Shown: positions 19,136 to 27,918 of the stretch, one piece after another | Layout: each line of letters opens with the position of its first letter | How positions within the stretch are numbered: the stretch's first letter is position 1 | Assembly: GCF_001758225.1 (NCBI RefSeq) | Contig: NZ_MAST01000045.1 | Coordinates: forward strand, 62,001-126,000 | Length of the DNA stretch: 64,000 nt | Reading direction: 5' to 3' | Origin: Humibacillus sp. DSM 29435 | GTDB taxonomy: Bacteria; Actinomycetota; Actinomycetes; Actinomycetales; Dermatophilaceae | Notes under the pieces: generated by a model | Seen by the model: only the letters and a program-made list of their open reading frames with translations | The model's database searches: none | What the model was told of the DNA's origin: nothing | Translations under genes and position numbers: made by a program

Positions 19136-20020
19136 ATGCACAACCATTTCAACGGGCTGAAGACCGCTGCCCTTTTCGGCGGCATCTGGGCCCTGTTGCT
19201 CGGTCTGGGCGCGATCATCGGTGGCGGCCGCTTCATCTGGCTCTTTGCGCTCATCGGCGTCGCCACCACGTTCTACGGCTACTGGAACAGCGACAAGCTG
19301 GCCATCAGGGCCATGCACGCCTACCCCGTCTCGGAGGCTCAGGCGCCCGCGATGTACCGGATCGTCGGCGAGCTGTCGACCAGGGCCGGCAAGCCCATGC
19401 CCCGGCTCTACATCTCTCCGACCCAAGCGCCGAACGCCTTTGCCACCGGGCGCAACCCGCGTAACGCCGCCGTCTGCTGCACCGAGGGCATCCTCTCGCT
19501 GCTCGACGAGCGAGAGCTGCGCGGGGTGCTCGGTCACGAGCTCATGCACGTCTACAACCGCGACATCCTCACCGCCTCGGTCGCCGCCGCGGTGGCCGGC
19601 GTCATCACCTCCGTCGGCCAGATGCTGATGTTCACCAGCCTGTTCAGCGGCACGGCCGGCGGTGGTTCCGACGACAACCGCCCCAACCCGCTCGCGCTGC
19701 TCGCCATGAGCCTGCTCGCCCCCTTCGCGGCCATGATGATCCAGATGGCCATCAGTCGCACGCGGGAGTACGACGCCGACGAAGACGGGTCCAAGCTCAC
19801 CGGTGACCCGTTGGCACTGGCCTCGGCCCTGCGCAAGCTCGAGTCCGGGGTGGCTCGGGCGCCGCTGCAGCCTCAGCAGGCGATCGTCAACGCGAGCCAC
19901 ATGATGATCGCCAACCCGTTCCGGGCCAAAGACGTCTCGCGCTTCTTCGCCACCCACCCCCCGATGAGCCAGCGCATCGCGCGACTGGAGAACCTGGCGG
20001 GCGGCCCGCGCCGCTCCTGA
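19136..20020 (+). CDS. htpX: HtpX-family membrane zinc protease
   Basis: An M48 metalloprotease (294 aa) for quality control of membrane proteins. Two N-terminal helices, then the HELMH zinc motif at residues 134-138, a second helical pair, and SRTREYDADEDG with the third ligand region. A dyad GAACG-TCGCA-CGTTC (19114-19128) lies just before the ATG and may be a regulator site; no ribosome-binding site is evident. The neighbour pepN is 37 nt downstream. Confidence 0.92.
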   Translation: MHNHFNGLKTAALFGGIWALLLGLGAIIGGGRFIWLFALIGVATTFYGYWNSDKLAIRAMHAYPVSEAQAPAMYRIVGELSTRAGKPMPRLYISPTQAPNAFATGRNPRNAAVCCTEGILSLLDERELRGVLGHELMHVYNRDILTASVAAAVAGVITSVGQMLMFTSLFSGTAGGGSDDNRPNPLALLAMSLLAPFAAMMIQMAISRTREYDADEDGSKLTGDPLALASALRKLESGVARAPLQPQQAIVNASHMMIANPFRAKDVSRFFATHPPMSQRIARLENLAGGPRRS

Positions 20021-20057
20021 CCGCCGCTGCCGTAGGCGATCTGGCAGGCTCAGGGGC

Positions 20058-22556
20058 ATGCGCAGTCTGACCCTTGCCGAATCCCGCGATCGCAGCGACC
20101 TCCTGACCGTGACGTCGTATGCCGTCGACCTCGATCTCGACCGAGGCCCGGAGGTCTTCGGGTCGCGGGCCACCGTGCGGTTCGCCAGCCGACTCGAGAA
20201 CGCCGAGACCTGGGCCGACCTCAAGGCGGTCGCGATCGGCTCCATCACGCTCAACGGCACAGCCCTCGACCCGGCCTCCGTGCACGACGGGCGGCTACCA
20301 CTGCCCGGCCTCGCCCTCGACAACGAGCTCGTCGTCGAGGCGACGATGGCCTACAGCCACGACGGCCAGGGCCTGCACCGGGCCACCGACCCGGCCGACG
20401 ACCTCGACTACGTCTACGGTCACCTCTTCCTCGACGCCGCACCGAGCGTTTACGTCTGCTTCGACCAACCCGACCTCAAGGCTCCCTACGACGTGAAGGT
20501 CACGGCGCCGTCCGAGTGGATGGTCATCGGTAACGGGGCGGCCACCCAGACCGAGCCAGGGCGATGGTCCCTCGCGACGACGAAGCCGCTGGCCACCTAC
20601 TTCGTGACGGTGTGCGCCGGGCCCTACGTGTCGGTGCTCGACGAGCACGACGGCATCCCCCTCGGGCTGCACGCTCGCGCCTCGCTGCGCGAACCTCTCG
20701 AACGTCACGCAGCCGAGATGATCGACATCACCCGGCGGTCGTTCGACTACTTCCACGACCTCTTCGGCATCCGCTACCCGTTCGGGGAGTACCACCAGGT
20801 GTTCGTGCCCGAGTTCAACGCGGGCGCCATGGAGAACCCCGGCTGCGTGACCTTTCGCGACCAGTATCTCTACCGCGGGGCGGCGACCCGTGACGAGCTG
20901 CTGAGCCGGGCCAACACCATCGCGCACGAGATGTCGCACATGTGGTTCGGCGACCTCGTGACGATGCAGTGGTGGGACGACCTCTGGCTCAACGAGTCGT
21001 TCGCCGAGTACATGTCCCATCGCTGCCTCGCCGGTGCCACGGAGTACACCGAGGCGTGGGTCGACTCGACGATCGTGCGCAAGGTGTGGGGTTACGGCGC
21101 CGAGCGCTCGCCGTCGACCCACCCCGTGGCCGGCGTGGAGGCACTCGATGCCCAGAGTGCCCTGCAGAACTTCGACGGCATCTCCTACGCCAAGGGCGCG
21201 GCCGCGCTGCGACAGCTGATCGCCTACGTCGGCGACGAGGCCTTCGTCGCCGGCCTGCAGGCGTACCTGACTCAGAAGTCTTACGCCAACGGCACGCTCG
21301 CCGACTTTCTCGGCTCCATCGAGCAGGCCAGCGGGCAGAACCTGGCGACCTGGTCTCAGGGGTGGCTGCTGACCGCCGGTCGCGACACGCTGGCTGTCGA
21401 GCTCGAAGGCGCCACGGGAACCGTCACGGCGGCGACCATGCGGCGCGAGACACCGGCCGAGCGGCCGGCGAACCGACCGCACGCGTTTGACGTGGCGGGG
21501 TTCACCGACGGTCGCGAGACCACGCGAATCGAGCTCACCGTCGACGCGGCCGAGACCACCATCGAAGGGCTCGTCGGCCAGCCGGTTCCAGCTCTGGTCG
21601 TGCCCAACGCCAGCGACCTCACCTGGGCACGAGTTCGCTTGTCCGACAGCACCCTGGCCCACCTGGCCGAGCAGCTTCCCCTCGTCGACGACGCGCAGGC
21701 GCGGGCGGTCGTGTGGTCGGCCCTGCTCGACGGGGTGCACGGTGCCACCGTCGACCCGCGGGTCTTCCTCGAGGTCTTCGACGCCGCCTGGCCCCACGAG
21801 ACCAACTCGTCCATCCTGACCCGGGTCGCCGCCTACGCGGAGCACCGCATCATCGCGTGGTTCGTGCCCAGGGCGGAGCAGGATGCCGCGCTGCGGCGCC
21901 TGACCCAGGTGGCCGCCCAGATGCTGACCACGGCGGGCGACGGTACGACCGAGGCCTTGGCGGCGGCCCGCCTGGCTGCCGCCGCGAGCGACGACGAGTC
22001 GATGCTGACGTCCTGGGCGGCCGGACACGAGCTGCCTCAGGGCTTGGCCGACGATGGCGACTTCCGGTGGATCGTCGTGCGCAACCTCGCGGGCCGGGGC
22101 CTGATCGACGCGGCAGACATCGACACCTACCTGGCCCGCGACGACACCCTCCAAGGCTCGCTGAACGCCCTCATGTGTCGCGCAGCCCTCCCCGACGCGG
22201 ACGCCAAGGCGTGGGCGTGGGACGAGCTGACGCAGAAGCGAGGGCGGTCGAACTACGAGATGGTGCACCTGGCCCGCGGGTTCTGGTCGGCCCCGTCCGA
22301 CTCCCTCGTCGCCGACTACGTGCCTCGGTACTTCACCGATGTGCCCGCGATGTCGCAGTGGGTGGGCGAGGACGCCCTGGCGAGAGTGGTGCTCGTCGCC
22401 TTCCCGAAGGTCTTCACCGCCGCCACCGCCGAGCTCAGCGCCGCGGCTCTGGCCCGCGACGACCTCTCGCCCGCCGTTCGTCGCCAGCTCATCGACGCCG
22501 ATGCCGAGCTGCGCGAGGCCCTCGAGTCACGCCGGGTGTGGCACGGCCCCTCGTGA
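20058..22556 (+). CDS. pepN: Aminopeptidase N (M1 family)
   Basis: A cytoplasmic zinc aminopeptidase of 832 aa, the expected size for the actinobacterial enzyme. It carries the GAMEN substrate motif (about residues 256-260) and HEMSHMWFGDLVTMQWWDDLWLNES, with HExxH at 290-294 and the third ligand Glu in NESFAEY. The C-terminal half is the helical ERAP1-like domain. The stop overlaps the GTG of the next gene, so the two are translationally coupled. Confidence 0.95.
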   Translation: MRSLTLAESRDRSDLLTVTSYAVDLDLDRGPEVFGSRATVRFASRLENAETWADLKAVAIGSITLNGTALDPASVHDGRLPLPGLALDNELVVEATMAYSHDGQGLHRATDPADDLDYVYGHLFLDAAPSVYVCFDQPDLKAPYDVKVTAPSEWMVIGNGAATQTEPGRWSLATTKPLATYFVTVCAGPYVSVLDEHDGIPLGLHARASLREPLERHAAEMIDITRRSFDYFHDLFGIRYPFGEYHQVFVPEFNAGAMENPGCVTFRDQYLYRGAATRDELLSRANTIAHEMSHMWFGDLVTMQWWDDLWLNESFAEYMSHRCLAGATEYTEAWVDSTIVRKVWGYGAERSPSTHPVAGVEALDAQSALQNFDGISYAKGAAALRQLIAYVGDEAFVAGLQAYLTQKSYANGTLADFLGSIEQASGQNLATWSQGWLLTAGRDTLAVELEGATGTVTAATMRRETPAERPANRPHAFDVAGFTDGRETTRIELTVDAAETTIEGLVGQPVPALVVPNASDLTWARVRLSDSTLAHLAEQLPLVDDAQARAVVWSALLDGVHGATVDPRVFLEVFDAAWPHETNSSILTRVAAYAEHRIIAWFVPRAEQDAALRRLTQVAAQMLTTAGDGTTEALAAARLAAAASDDESMLTSWAAGHELPQGLADDGDFRWIVVRNLAGRGLIDAADIDTYLARDDTLQGSLNALMCRAALPDADAKAWAWDELTQKRGRSNYEMVHLARGFWSAPSDSLVADYVPRYFTDVPAMSQWVGEDALARVVLVAFPKVFTAATAELSAAALARDDLSPAVRRQLIDADAELREALESRRVWHGPS

Positions 22557-23353
22557 GCCTCCCGGATGCCGTGGCCGCGGTCAGCGAGTCGCACACCGCT
22601 CTCGTCGACGAGGCTGCGCCGGGACTGCTCGACGGCCTCTACCTGCACGGTTCGATCTGCTTCGACGGTGAGTTCTTCGCGGGCAGCGACGTCGACTTCG
22701 TCGCAACGCTGACGCGCCGACCTGGTGAGGCCGACGTGGAGGCGTTGCGGCGCGTGCACGCCGAGCTCGGCAAGGCCGGGCCGGGGCCGGCCTACGACGG
22801 GTTCTACCTGCTCGAGAGTGACCTGGCGGGCTCGCCAGAGGCGGTACCGCCCACTCCCGGCGTGCTGGACGGCTGGTTCGCGGTCGGTAGACAGTGCGAC
22901 CAGATCCTGGTCACCTGGCACGAGCTGGCCGAGCGGGGAATCACTCTGCGGGGCAAGGATATCCGAGATCTGCCGATCCATCAGGACGCCGCCGCCCTCA
23001 GGGCGGCGACGCGGGCCAACCTCGAGGGCTACTGGAGCTCACAGCTGGAGGCCCTGCGCCACCACCCGCGCGAGGCCGCGCTGCCCGGGGCGGCCGAGTG
23101 GGGCGGGCTGGGCGCACCTCGTCTGCACCATCTGCTCGCCACCGGGCGACTCACGTCGAAGTCGGGCGGGGGTCGATGGGCGCTCGAAGCCCTCCCGCAG
23201 CATCGCGAGGTCGTCGAGGAGGCGCTGCGGGTGCGCGAGCGACCGGATGGCCACTCGACCTACGCGAACGGCCCGGCCCGGCGCGGGCGCGACCTCATCG
23301 CCCTCATGGCCGACGTCATCGACGACGCCCTGGCGACCCGCCCGGCTCAGTGA
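22553..23353 (+). CDS. AadA-like nucleotidyltransferase with DUF4111-type C-terminus
   Basis: A 266-aa protein with a polymerase-beta-type nucleotidyltransferase core: LYLHGSICFDGEFFAGSDVDFV holds GS and the SDVD metal-binding aspartates. The second half (LRGKDIRDLPIHQD, NLEGYWSSQL) resembles the C-terminal domain of aminoglycoside 3''-adenylyltransferases. Chromosomal members of this group are mostly uncharacterised, so a resistance role is not established. The GTG at 22553 overlaps the pepN stop (GTGA). Confidence 0.75.
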   Translation: MSLPDAVAAVSESHTALVDEAAPGLLDGLYLHGSICFDGEFFAGSDVDFVATLTRRPGEADVEALRRVHAELGKAGPGPAYDGFYLLESDLAGSPEAVPPTPGVLDGWFAVGRQCDQILVTWHELAERGITLRGKDIRDLPIHQDAAALRAATRANLEGYWSSQLEALRHHPREAALPGAAEWGGLGAPRLHHLLATGRLTSKSGGGRWALEALPQHREVVEEALRVRERPDGHSTYANGPARRGRDLIALMADVIDDALATRPAQ

Positions 23354-23362
23354 GCGGGGCCG

Positions 23363-23402
23363 CGGGTCAACGGCGCCGAAGCGCTCCGGCGTCACTGACC
23401 CG
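23363..23402. terminator. Bidirectional terminator between convergent genes
   Basis: The outer arms CGGGTCA (23363-23369) and TGACCCG (23396-23402) enclose a second, weaker CGCCG/CGGCG pairing. It sits 10 nt after the nucleotidyltransferase stop and 28 nt after the stop of the convergent dehydrogenase gene. Confidence 0.55.
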
Positions 23403-23429
23403 AACCGCCGCCGCTGAGCGAGCACACCG

Positions 23430-24950
23430 TCACCAGGGGCTCGGCTCGTAGTCCTTGACGAAGCAGCCGTAGAGGTCGTCGCCGGCCTCACCGCGCACGA
23501 TCGGGTCGTACACCCGGGCGGCCCCGTCGACGAGGTCGAGGGGCGCGTGCCAGCCTTCGGCGGCGATACGCAGCTTCTCCTGGTGCGGGCGCTCGTCGGT
23601 GATCCAGCCGGTGTCGACCGCGGTCATGAGGATGCGGTCGGTCTCGAACATCTCGCCGGCGCTGGTTCGGGTGAGCATGTTGAGCGCTGCCTTGGCCATG
23701 TTCGTGTGGGGGTGTCCGGGGCCCTTGTAACGCCGTGAGAACTGACCTTCCATGGCCGAGACGTTGACGACGTAGGCGCGCCGGGCACCGCCGAGCACCG
23801 CGGCGCGCATCGCCGGGCGCAACCGCGAGATGAGGATGAACGGCGCGGTGGAGTTGCACAGCTGCACCTCGAGCAGCTCGAGCGGGTCGACCTCCTCGAT
23901 CCGTTGGGTCCACGAGTTCGACCGCTGGAGGTCAGGCAGCAGCCCACCGGCATCCACCGCGGTGCCGGCCAGGTGGGCCTCGAGGCTGGCGTGACCGGCC
24001 GAGAGGGCGAGCGCCGTCATCGACGCAGCACTCTGGGCGGCCATCGCATGCTCGGCCGACTCACCCTCGTGGTGGGCCACAGCATGGGCCTCGAGGGCGC
24101 CGGCGATGGATGCCGGGTGGGCTTCGCTGATGCGGTCGAAGGTCACCATCTCGGGGAGAGCGATACCCGCGGGGAGCGGGGCCGACTCCTGGTCGACGAG
24201 GTTGCCGTACGACCCGGGGGAGCGGCGCACGGTCTGGGCGGCGTTGTTGATCAGGATGTCGAGGGTCCCGGCCGAGGAGACCTCGTCAGCGAGGGAGACG
24301 ACCTGGGTCGGGTCGCGCAGGTCGATGCCCACGATCTTGAGACGGTCGATCCAGTCGGCGCTGTCGTCCATCGCGGCGAACCGGCGGACGGCATCCCGGG
24401 GGAAGCGGGTCGTGATGGTCGTGTGGGCACCGTCTCGCAGCAGGCGGAGCGCGATGTACATGCCGATCTTGGCTCGGCCCCCCGTGAGCAGCGCGCGCTT
24501 GCCGGTGAGGTCGGTGCGCTGGTCGCGCTTGGCGTGCGAGCGGGCCGCGCAGTCGGGGCACAGCCAGTGGTAGAACGCGTCGACGAGGCGAAAGTCGGCC
24601 TTGCAGATGTAGCACCCGCGAGGGTTGACCAGCTCACCGGCGTAGGCGCCCTTGGCGGTGCTCACCAGGGGGAGGCCGCGGGTCTCGTCGTCGATGCGAA
24701 GCCGCGACCCCGTGGCGGTGGCCTCGATGACCTGGCGGTCGGCCTTGCGCTCGGCCCAGGTCTTGGCGTTGCGCCGGTCTTTCTTCATCCGCTTGTAGAA
24801 GAGGGAGGCCGCGCGTTTGAGGGTCTCGAAGTCGGGGTCGTCACGCTCCAGCGCTGGGGCGGCCGCCAGCACGCGCAACGCCGTCGCGACGTCCTCGGGG
24901 TCGAGGTGGGGCGACGGCGTTGCGTTCTGGTCGGGATCGTCCTGGGTCAC
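23430..24950 (-). CDS. Short-chain dehydrogenase with N-terminal zinc ribbon
   Basis: A 506-aa protein, about twice the usual SDR length. Residues 1-110 are a charged helical region. Cys113/116 (CYICKADF) and Cys131/134 (CPDCAARSH) form a probable zinc ribbon. The Rossmann fold begins at LLTGGRAKIGMYIA (about 154-167), with NNAAQTV and VVNVSAMEGQFSRRYKGPGHPHTNMAKAAL covering the catalytic Ser, Tyr and Lys region, though Tyr-Lys spacing differs from the canonical YxxxK. The substrate is unknown. The start is GTG at 24950, with AGGA about 12 nt upstream, 44 nt downstream of the HtrA stop, so it may be cotranscribed. Confidence 0.8.
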   Translation of the reverse strand: MTQDDPDQNATPSPHLDPEDVATALRVLAAAPALERDDPDFETLKRAASLFYKRMKKDRRNAKTWAERKADRQVIEATATGSRLRIDDETRGLPLVSTAKGAYAGELVNPRGCYICKADFRLVDAFYHWLCPDCAARSHAKRDQRTDLTGKRALLTGGRAKIGMYIALRLLRDGAHTTITTRFPRDAVRRFAAMDDSADWIDRLKIVGIDLRDPTQVVSLADEVSSAGTLDILINNAAQTVRRSPGSYGNLVDQESAPLPAGIALPEMVTFDRISEAHPASIAGALEAHAVAHHEGESAEHAMAAQSAASMTALALSAGHASLEAHLAGTAVDAGGLLPDLQRSNSWTQRIEEVDPLELLEVQLCNSTAPFILISRLRPAMRAAVLGGARRAYVVNVSAMEGQFSRRYKGPGHPHTNMAKAALNMLTRTSAGEMFETDRILMTAVDTGWITDERPHQEKLRIAAEGWHAPLDLVDGAARVYDPIVRGEAGDDLYGCFVKDYEPSPW

Positions 24951-24994
24951 CGAAGCATCCTAGGTCGATGTCTCGAAGTCTCCGGACGAAAGAC

Positions 24995-26320
24995 TCAGTT
25001 CGCGGTGTCGGGCTTGACGGCGAGGGTGACGCTGATGGTCTGCTTGGCCCCGTCGCGGAACACGGTGAGCTTGGCCTGGTCTCCGGCCGCCAGCTCGCGC
25101 ACCTGGCCCACGAGGGCGGTGGCGGAGTCGACCGGCTCGCCGTTCACCGCAGTGATGACGTCACCGTTCTTGAGGCCGGCCTTGGCCGCGGGGGTTCCGC
25201 TCGCCACGCTGACGATCTGGGCGCCCGCTCGCTTGGCGGACCCGTCGGTGATGACCGTGTCGCGAGAGCTGACCCCGAGGAACGCGTGTTCGGCCTTGCC
25301 CGACTTGATCAGCTGGTCGGCGATCACCTTGGCCTCCTTGACCGGGATGGCGAAGCCGATGCCGATGTTGCCGCTCTGGCTACCCGACGAGCTCTGCCCG
25401 AGCGAGGCGATCGAGCTGTTGATGCCGATCAGCTCGCCCTTGGCGTTGACGAGGGCGCCACCGGAGTTGCCGGGGTTGATGGCGGCGGAGGTCTGGATGG
25501 CGTTGGTGACCACCGGCTCGGACTGCGACTGGTTGCCCAACGGGGACTGGTCGGCGGCGCCCGTGCTGACCGGGCGGTTGAGGGCCGAGACGATGCCCGT
25601 GGTCACCGTGCCCGAGAGGCCGAGCGGGTTGCCCACGGCCATGACCGGGTCACCGACCGTGATGGCCTCGGAGTCACCGAGGGTGATCGGGGTGAGGTCG
25701 CTCGGCCCCTTGGTGACCTTGATGATGGCGAGGTCGGTGGAGGGGTCGGTTCCGACGATGGTGGCCGCGTAGGTGCGTCCGTCGGCCAGCGTCACGGTCA
25801 GCGCCGCTTGGCTGTTGCCCGACGCGGCGGCGACGACGTGGTTGTTGGTGAGGATGTGACCGGAGCCGTCGAACACGACGCCGGAGCCGGCGTCCCCGCC
25901 CTGCCCCGTGGTCACGTTGATGCTGACCACGCTCGGTGACACCGCCTTCGCGACCGCCGACCAGTCGGGCGCGAGCGCATTGCCCTGCACCACGGTGGGC
26001 GAGCTGTTGGAGTTGGGGTTGGTCGTCGAGCTCGAGCTCTGGGTCGCGGCGGTTCCGCCGTTGGCTCGGGACTGGGTCACGGCGTACGTGCCGCCGCTCG
26101 CGAGCACCGCCGCGAGCAGGGCCACGCCGGCGGTCTCGGCGAAGCGTCGCCGCGGTCGCGGGCGCTCGTTCCTGGCCTCACCCAACGGCGGTACGGGCGG
26201 CGGTGGGGGCGGAGTCGGGTCGGGGTAGGAGCCGTACGCCGGCCGTTGCGGGTCGCCGGGCTCCCCGTTCCAGTACTGCGACATCGGGATCTGTTCGGTG
26301 TTGTCCGGCGCCATGGTCAT
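24995..26320 (-). CDS. HtrA-like membrane-anchored serine protease with PDZ domain
   Basis: A 441-aa envelope protease. A proline-rich cytoplasmic N-terminus (PPPPPPVPP) precedes one transmembrane helix at about 63-85 and a Ser/Asn-rich linker. The trypsin-like domain has the full triad His161 (TNNHV), Asp196 (STDLA) and Ser286 (GNSGG), and a C-terminal PDZ domain begins near residue 345 (FLGVSS). The ATG at 26320 has AGGAGG 4 nt upstream; the ATG at 26314 with 10-nt spacing is equally possible. It follows a histidine kinase and response regulator, the same order as mprA-mprB-pepD in mycobacteria, suggesting control by that system. Confidence 0.92.
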   Translation of the reverse strand: MTMAPDNTEQIPMSQYWNGEPGDPQRPAYGSYPDPTPPPPPPVPPLGEARNERPRPRRRFAETAGVALLAAVLASGGTYAVTQSRANGGTAATQSSSSTTNPNSNSSPTVVQGNALAPDWSAVAKAVSPSVVSINVTTGQGGDAGSGVVFDGSGHILTNNHVVAAASGNSQAALTVTLADGRTYAATIVGTDPSTDLAIIKVTKGPSDLTPITLGDSEAITVGDPVMAVGNPLGLSGTVTTGIVSALNRPVSTGAADQSPLGNQSQSEPVVTNAIQTSAAINPGNSGGALVNAKGELIGINSSIASLGQSSSGSQSGNIGIGFAIPVKEAKVIADQLIKSGKAEHAFLGVSSRDTVITDGSAKRAGAQIVSVASGTPAAKAGLKNGDVITAVNGEPVDSATALVGQVRELAAGDQAKLTVFRDGAKQTISVTLAVKPDTAN

Positions 26321-26361
26321 GACTCCTCCTCTGTTGGTTCGTTATCCCCATCAGACCGGTC

Positions 26362-26388
26362 GACGTTGGGATGATGTTGTGCAGTTCC
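26362..26388 (-). promoter_or_regulatory. Possible ECF-sigma-type promoter before the htrA-like gene
   Basis: On the minus strand, GGAAC (26384-26388) is followed after 18 nt by CGTC (26362-26365). This resembles -35/-10 elements of envelope-stress ECF sigma factors, though the spacer is a little long. It would give an internal transcript for the protease. Pattern evidence only. Confidence 0.3.
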
Positions 26389-27905
26389 TAGGAATCGGCT
26401 GTGGACCTCAGCGGCTCGTCTCTGACCGGTGGCGCGACCGGCAGGTCGACCACGAAGGTGGCACCCCCACCGGGCGTCTCGTCGACCCGCACCACCCCTC
26501 CGTGTGCGTGCACGATGGCCTGGACGATGGCCAGGCCGAGCCCGTTGCCACCACCGCGGCCGCGGCTGCGCGACCAGTCGGTTCGGAAGAAGCGTTCGAA
26601 AACCGTTGCCCTGTCTGCCATTGCGATGCCGTTGCCGTGGTCGCGCACGTGCATGGTGACCTGGCCTACGCCGGCCTGGCCGACGAGGATCTCGACCGGG
26701 CTGCCGGCCGGCGTGTGCACGCGGGCGTTGGTCACCAGGTTCGTCACGACCTGGCGCAGCTGACGCTCGTCGGCCACGAGCTCGGTCGGCACGATGGGCC
26801 CGCTGATGCCGGATGCCGTGAAGTGGCGGTCGGGGCTGATGGTGCGGGCGTCCTGGGCCGCGTCGGCGGCGAGCACGGCCAGGTCGACCGGCTGCAGCTC
26901 GAGGGGGCGCTCGCTGTCGAGCCGGGCGAGCGTGAGGAGGTCTTCGACAAGGCCGCTCATCCGGTGGCTCTCACCCTCGATGCGACCCATGGCACCGGTG
27001 ACAGCCTCTGGGGTGGGGAGGGCCCCCTGGCGGTACAGCTCGGCGTACCCGGAGACGGCGGCGAGCGGGGTGCGCAGCTCGTGCGATGCGTCTGCGATGA
27101 AGCGGCGCATCTTCTCCTCGTTCGCCTCGCGCACTGCGAAACCGTGCTCGATGCGGGCCAGCATCGCGTTGAGCGAGCGAGAGAGGGAAGCAACCTCGTC
27201 GTGGGTGTCGGGCACCTCGATGCGCTGGGTCAGGTCGCCGGCGGCGATGGCGGCGGCGGTGTCCTCGATGCGGGTCAACGGGCGGAAGGTGCGGCGCACC
27301 AGGTACCAGCCCAGACCGCCGCACGCGAGCAGCACGAGGGCCCCGATCCCCCCGGCGTACCAGAGGAACTGGTTGACGGTGTTGTGCAGCTGCCGTAGGG
27401 GCAGGGCCAGCACGAACGTGGCGTTCCCGCCCTTGTTGGGCAGGGCGAGGGCGAGCCAGTCGGGGCCGGTTCCACCTTGGGAGCCCACCACGAAGGTCGT
27501 TCTCGCTGTGACGAGGGGGTCAGTGGGCGCCAGGTTCGGGATGGCAGCGCGCGTGGTCTCGGTGGCGGCCTCGCCGAGCGACACCTGGGCGTCGGTGCCC
27601 ACCGGCAGGTAGCGCAGGGTGAAGCCGGTCGGCAGCGGGGACGCGCCCTGGTTGGCCTGCTCGACCTGGCTGAGGGCGATGCCGGCCCCGTAGACCCGCA
27701 GCTCCTGGTCGGCCTGTCCGAGCAGGTAGCGGCCCAGCAGGTTGCCCACCACGACCATCGTCGCGAGCAGCGCGACAAGGATGAGCCCGAGGGCGACGGC
27801 GAGCAGGCGCCACCGCAGGGGCAGAGCACGTAGCCGTCGGGGAGCGCCGAGCAGCCGGGCGACGCGGGGTCGCCTCGTGCGTACGCGCTGGCCGGTCACG
27901 GTCAC
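26388..27905 (-). CDS. Sensor histidine kinase
   Basis: A 505-aa membrane kinase pairing with the upstream response regulator. TM1 lies near residues 33-56 and TM2 near 'GGIGALVLLACGGLGWYLV', with about 130 extracytoplasmic residues between them. HAMP, HisKA with phospho-acceptor His275 (FIADASHELRTPL), and HATPase (N-box LVTNARVHTP, G2 box GGNGLGLAIV) follow. The start is uncertain: GTG 27905, 13 nt after the regulator stop, is chosen; GTG 27968 would overlap the regulator by 50 nt and GTG 27899 is also open. No ribosome-binding site separates these. Confidence 0.9.
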   Translation of the reverse strand: MTVTGQRVRTRRPRVARLLGAPRRLRALPLRWRLLAVALGLILVALLATMVVVGNLLGRYLLGQADQELRVYGAGIALSQVEQANQGASPLPTGFTLRYLPVGTDAQVSLGEAATETTRAAIPNLAPTDPLVTARTTFVVGSQGGTGPDWLALALPNKGGNATFVLALPLRQLHNTVNQFLWYAGGIGALVLLACGGLGWYLVRRTFRPLTRIEDTAAAIAAGDLTQRIEVPDTHDEVASLSRSLNAMLARIEHGFAVREANEEKMRRFIADASHELRTPLAAVSGYAELYRQGALPTPEAVTGAMGRIEGESHRMSGLVEDLLTLARLDSERPLELQPVDLAVLAADAAQDARTISPDRHFTASGISGPIVPTELVADERQLRQVVTNLVTNARVHTPAGSPVEILVGQAGVGQVTMHVRDHGNGIAMADRATVFERFFRTDWSRSRGRGGGNGLGLAIVQAIVHAHGGVVRVDETPGGGATFVVDLPVAPPVRDEPLRSTADS

Positions 27906-27918
27906 GGTCAGGTGGGCG

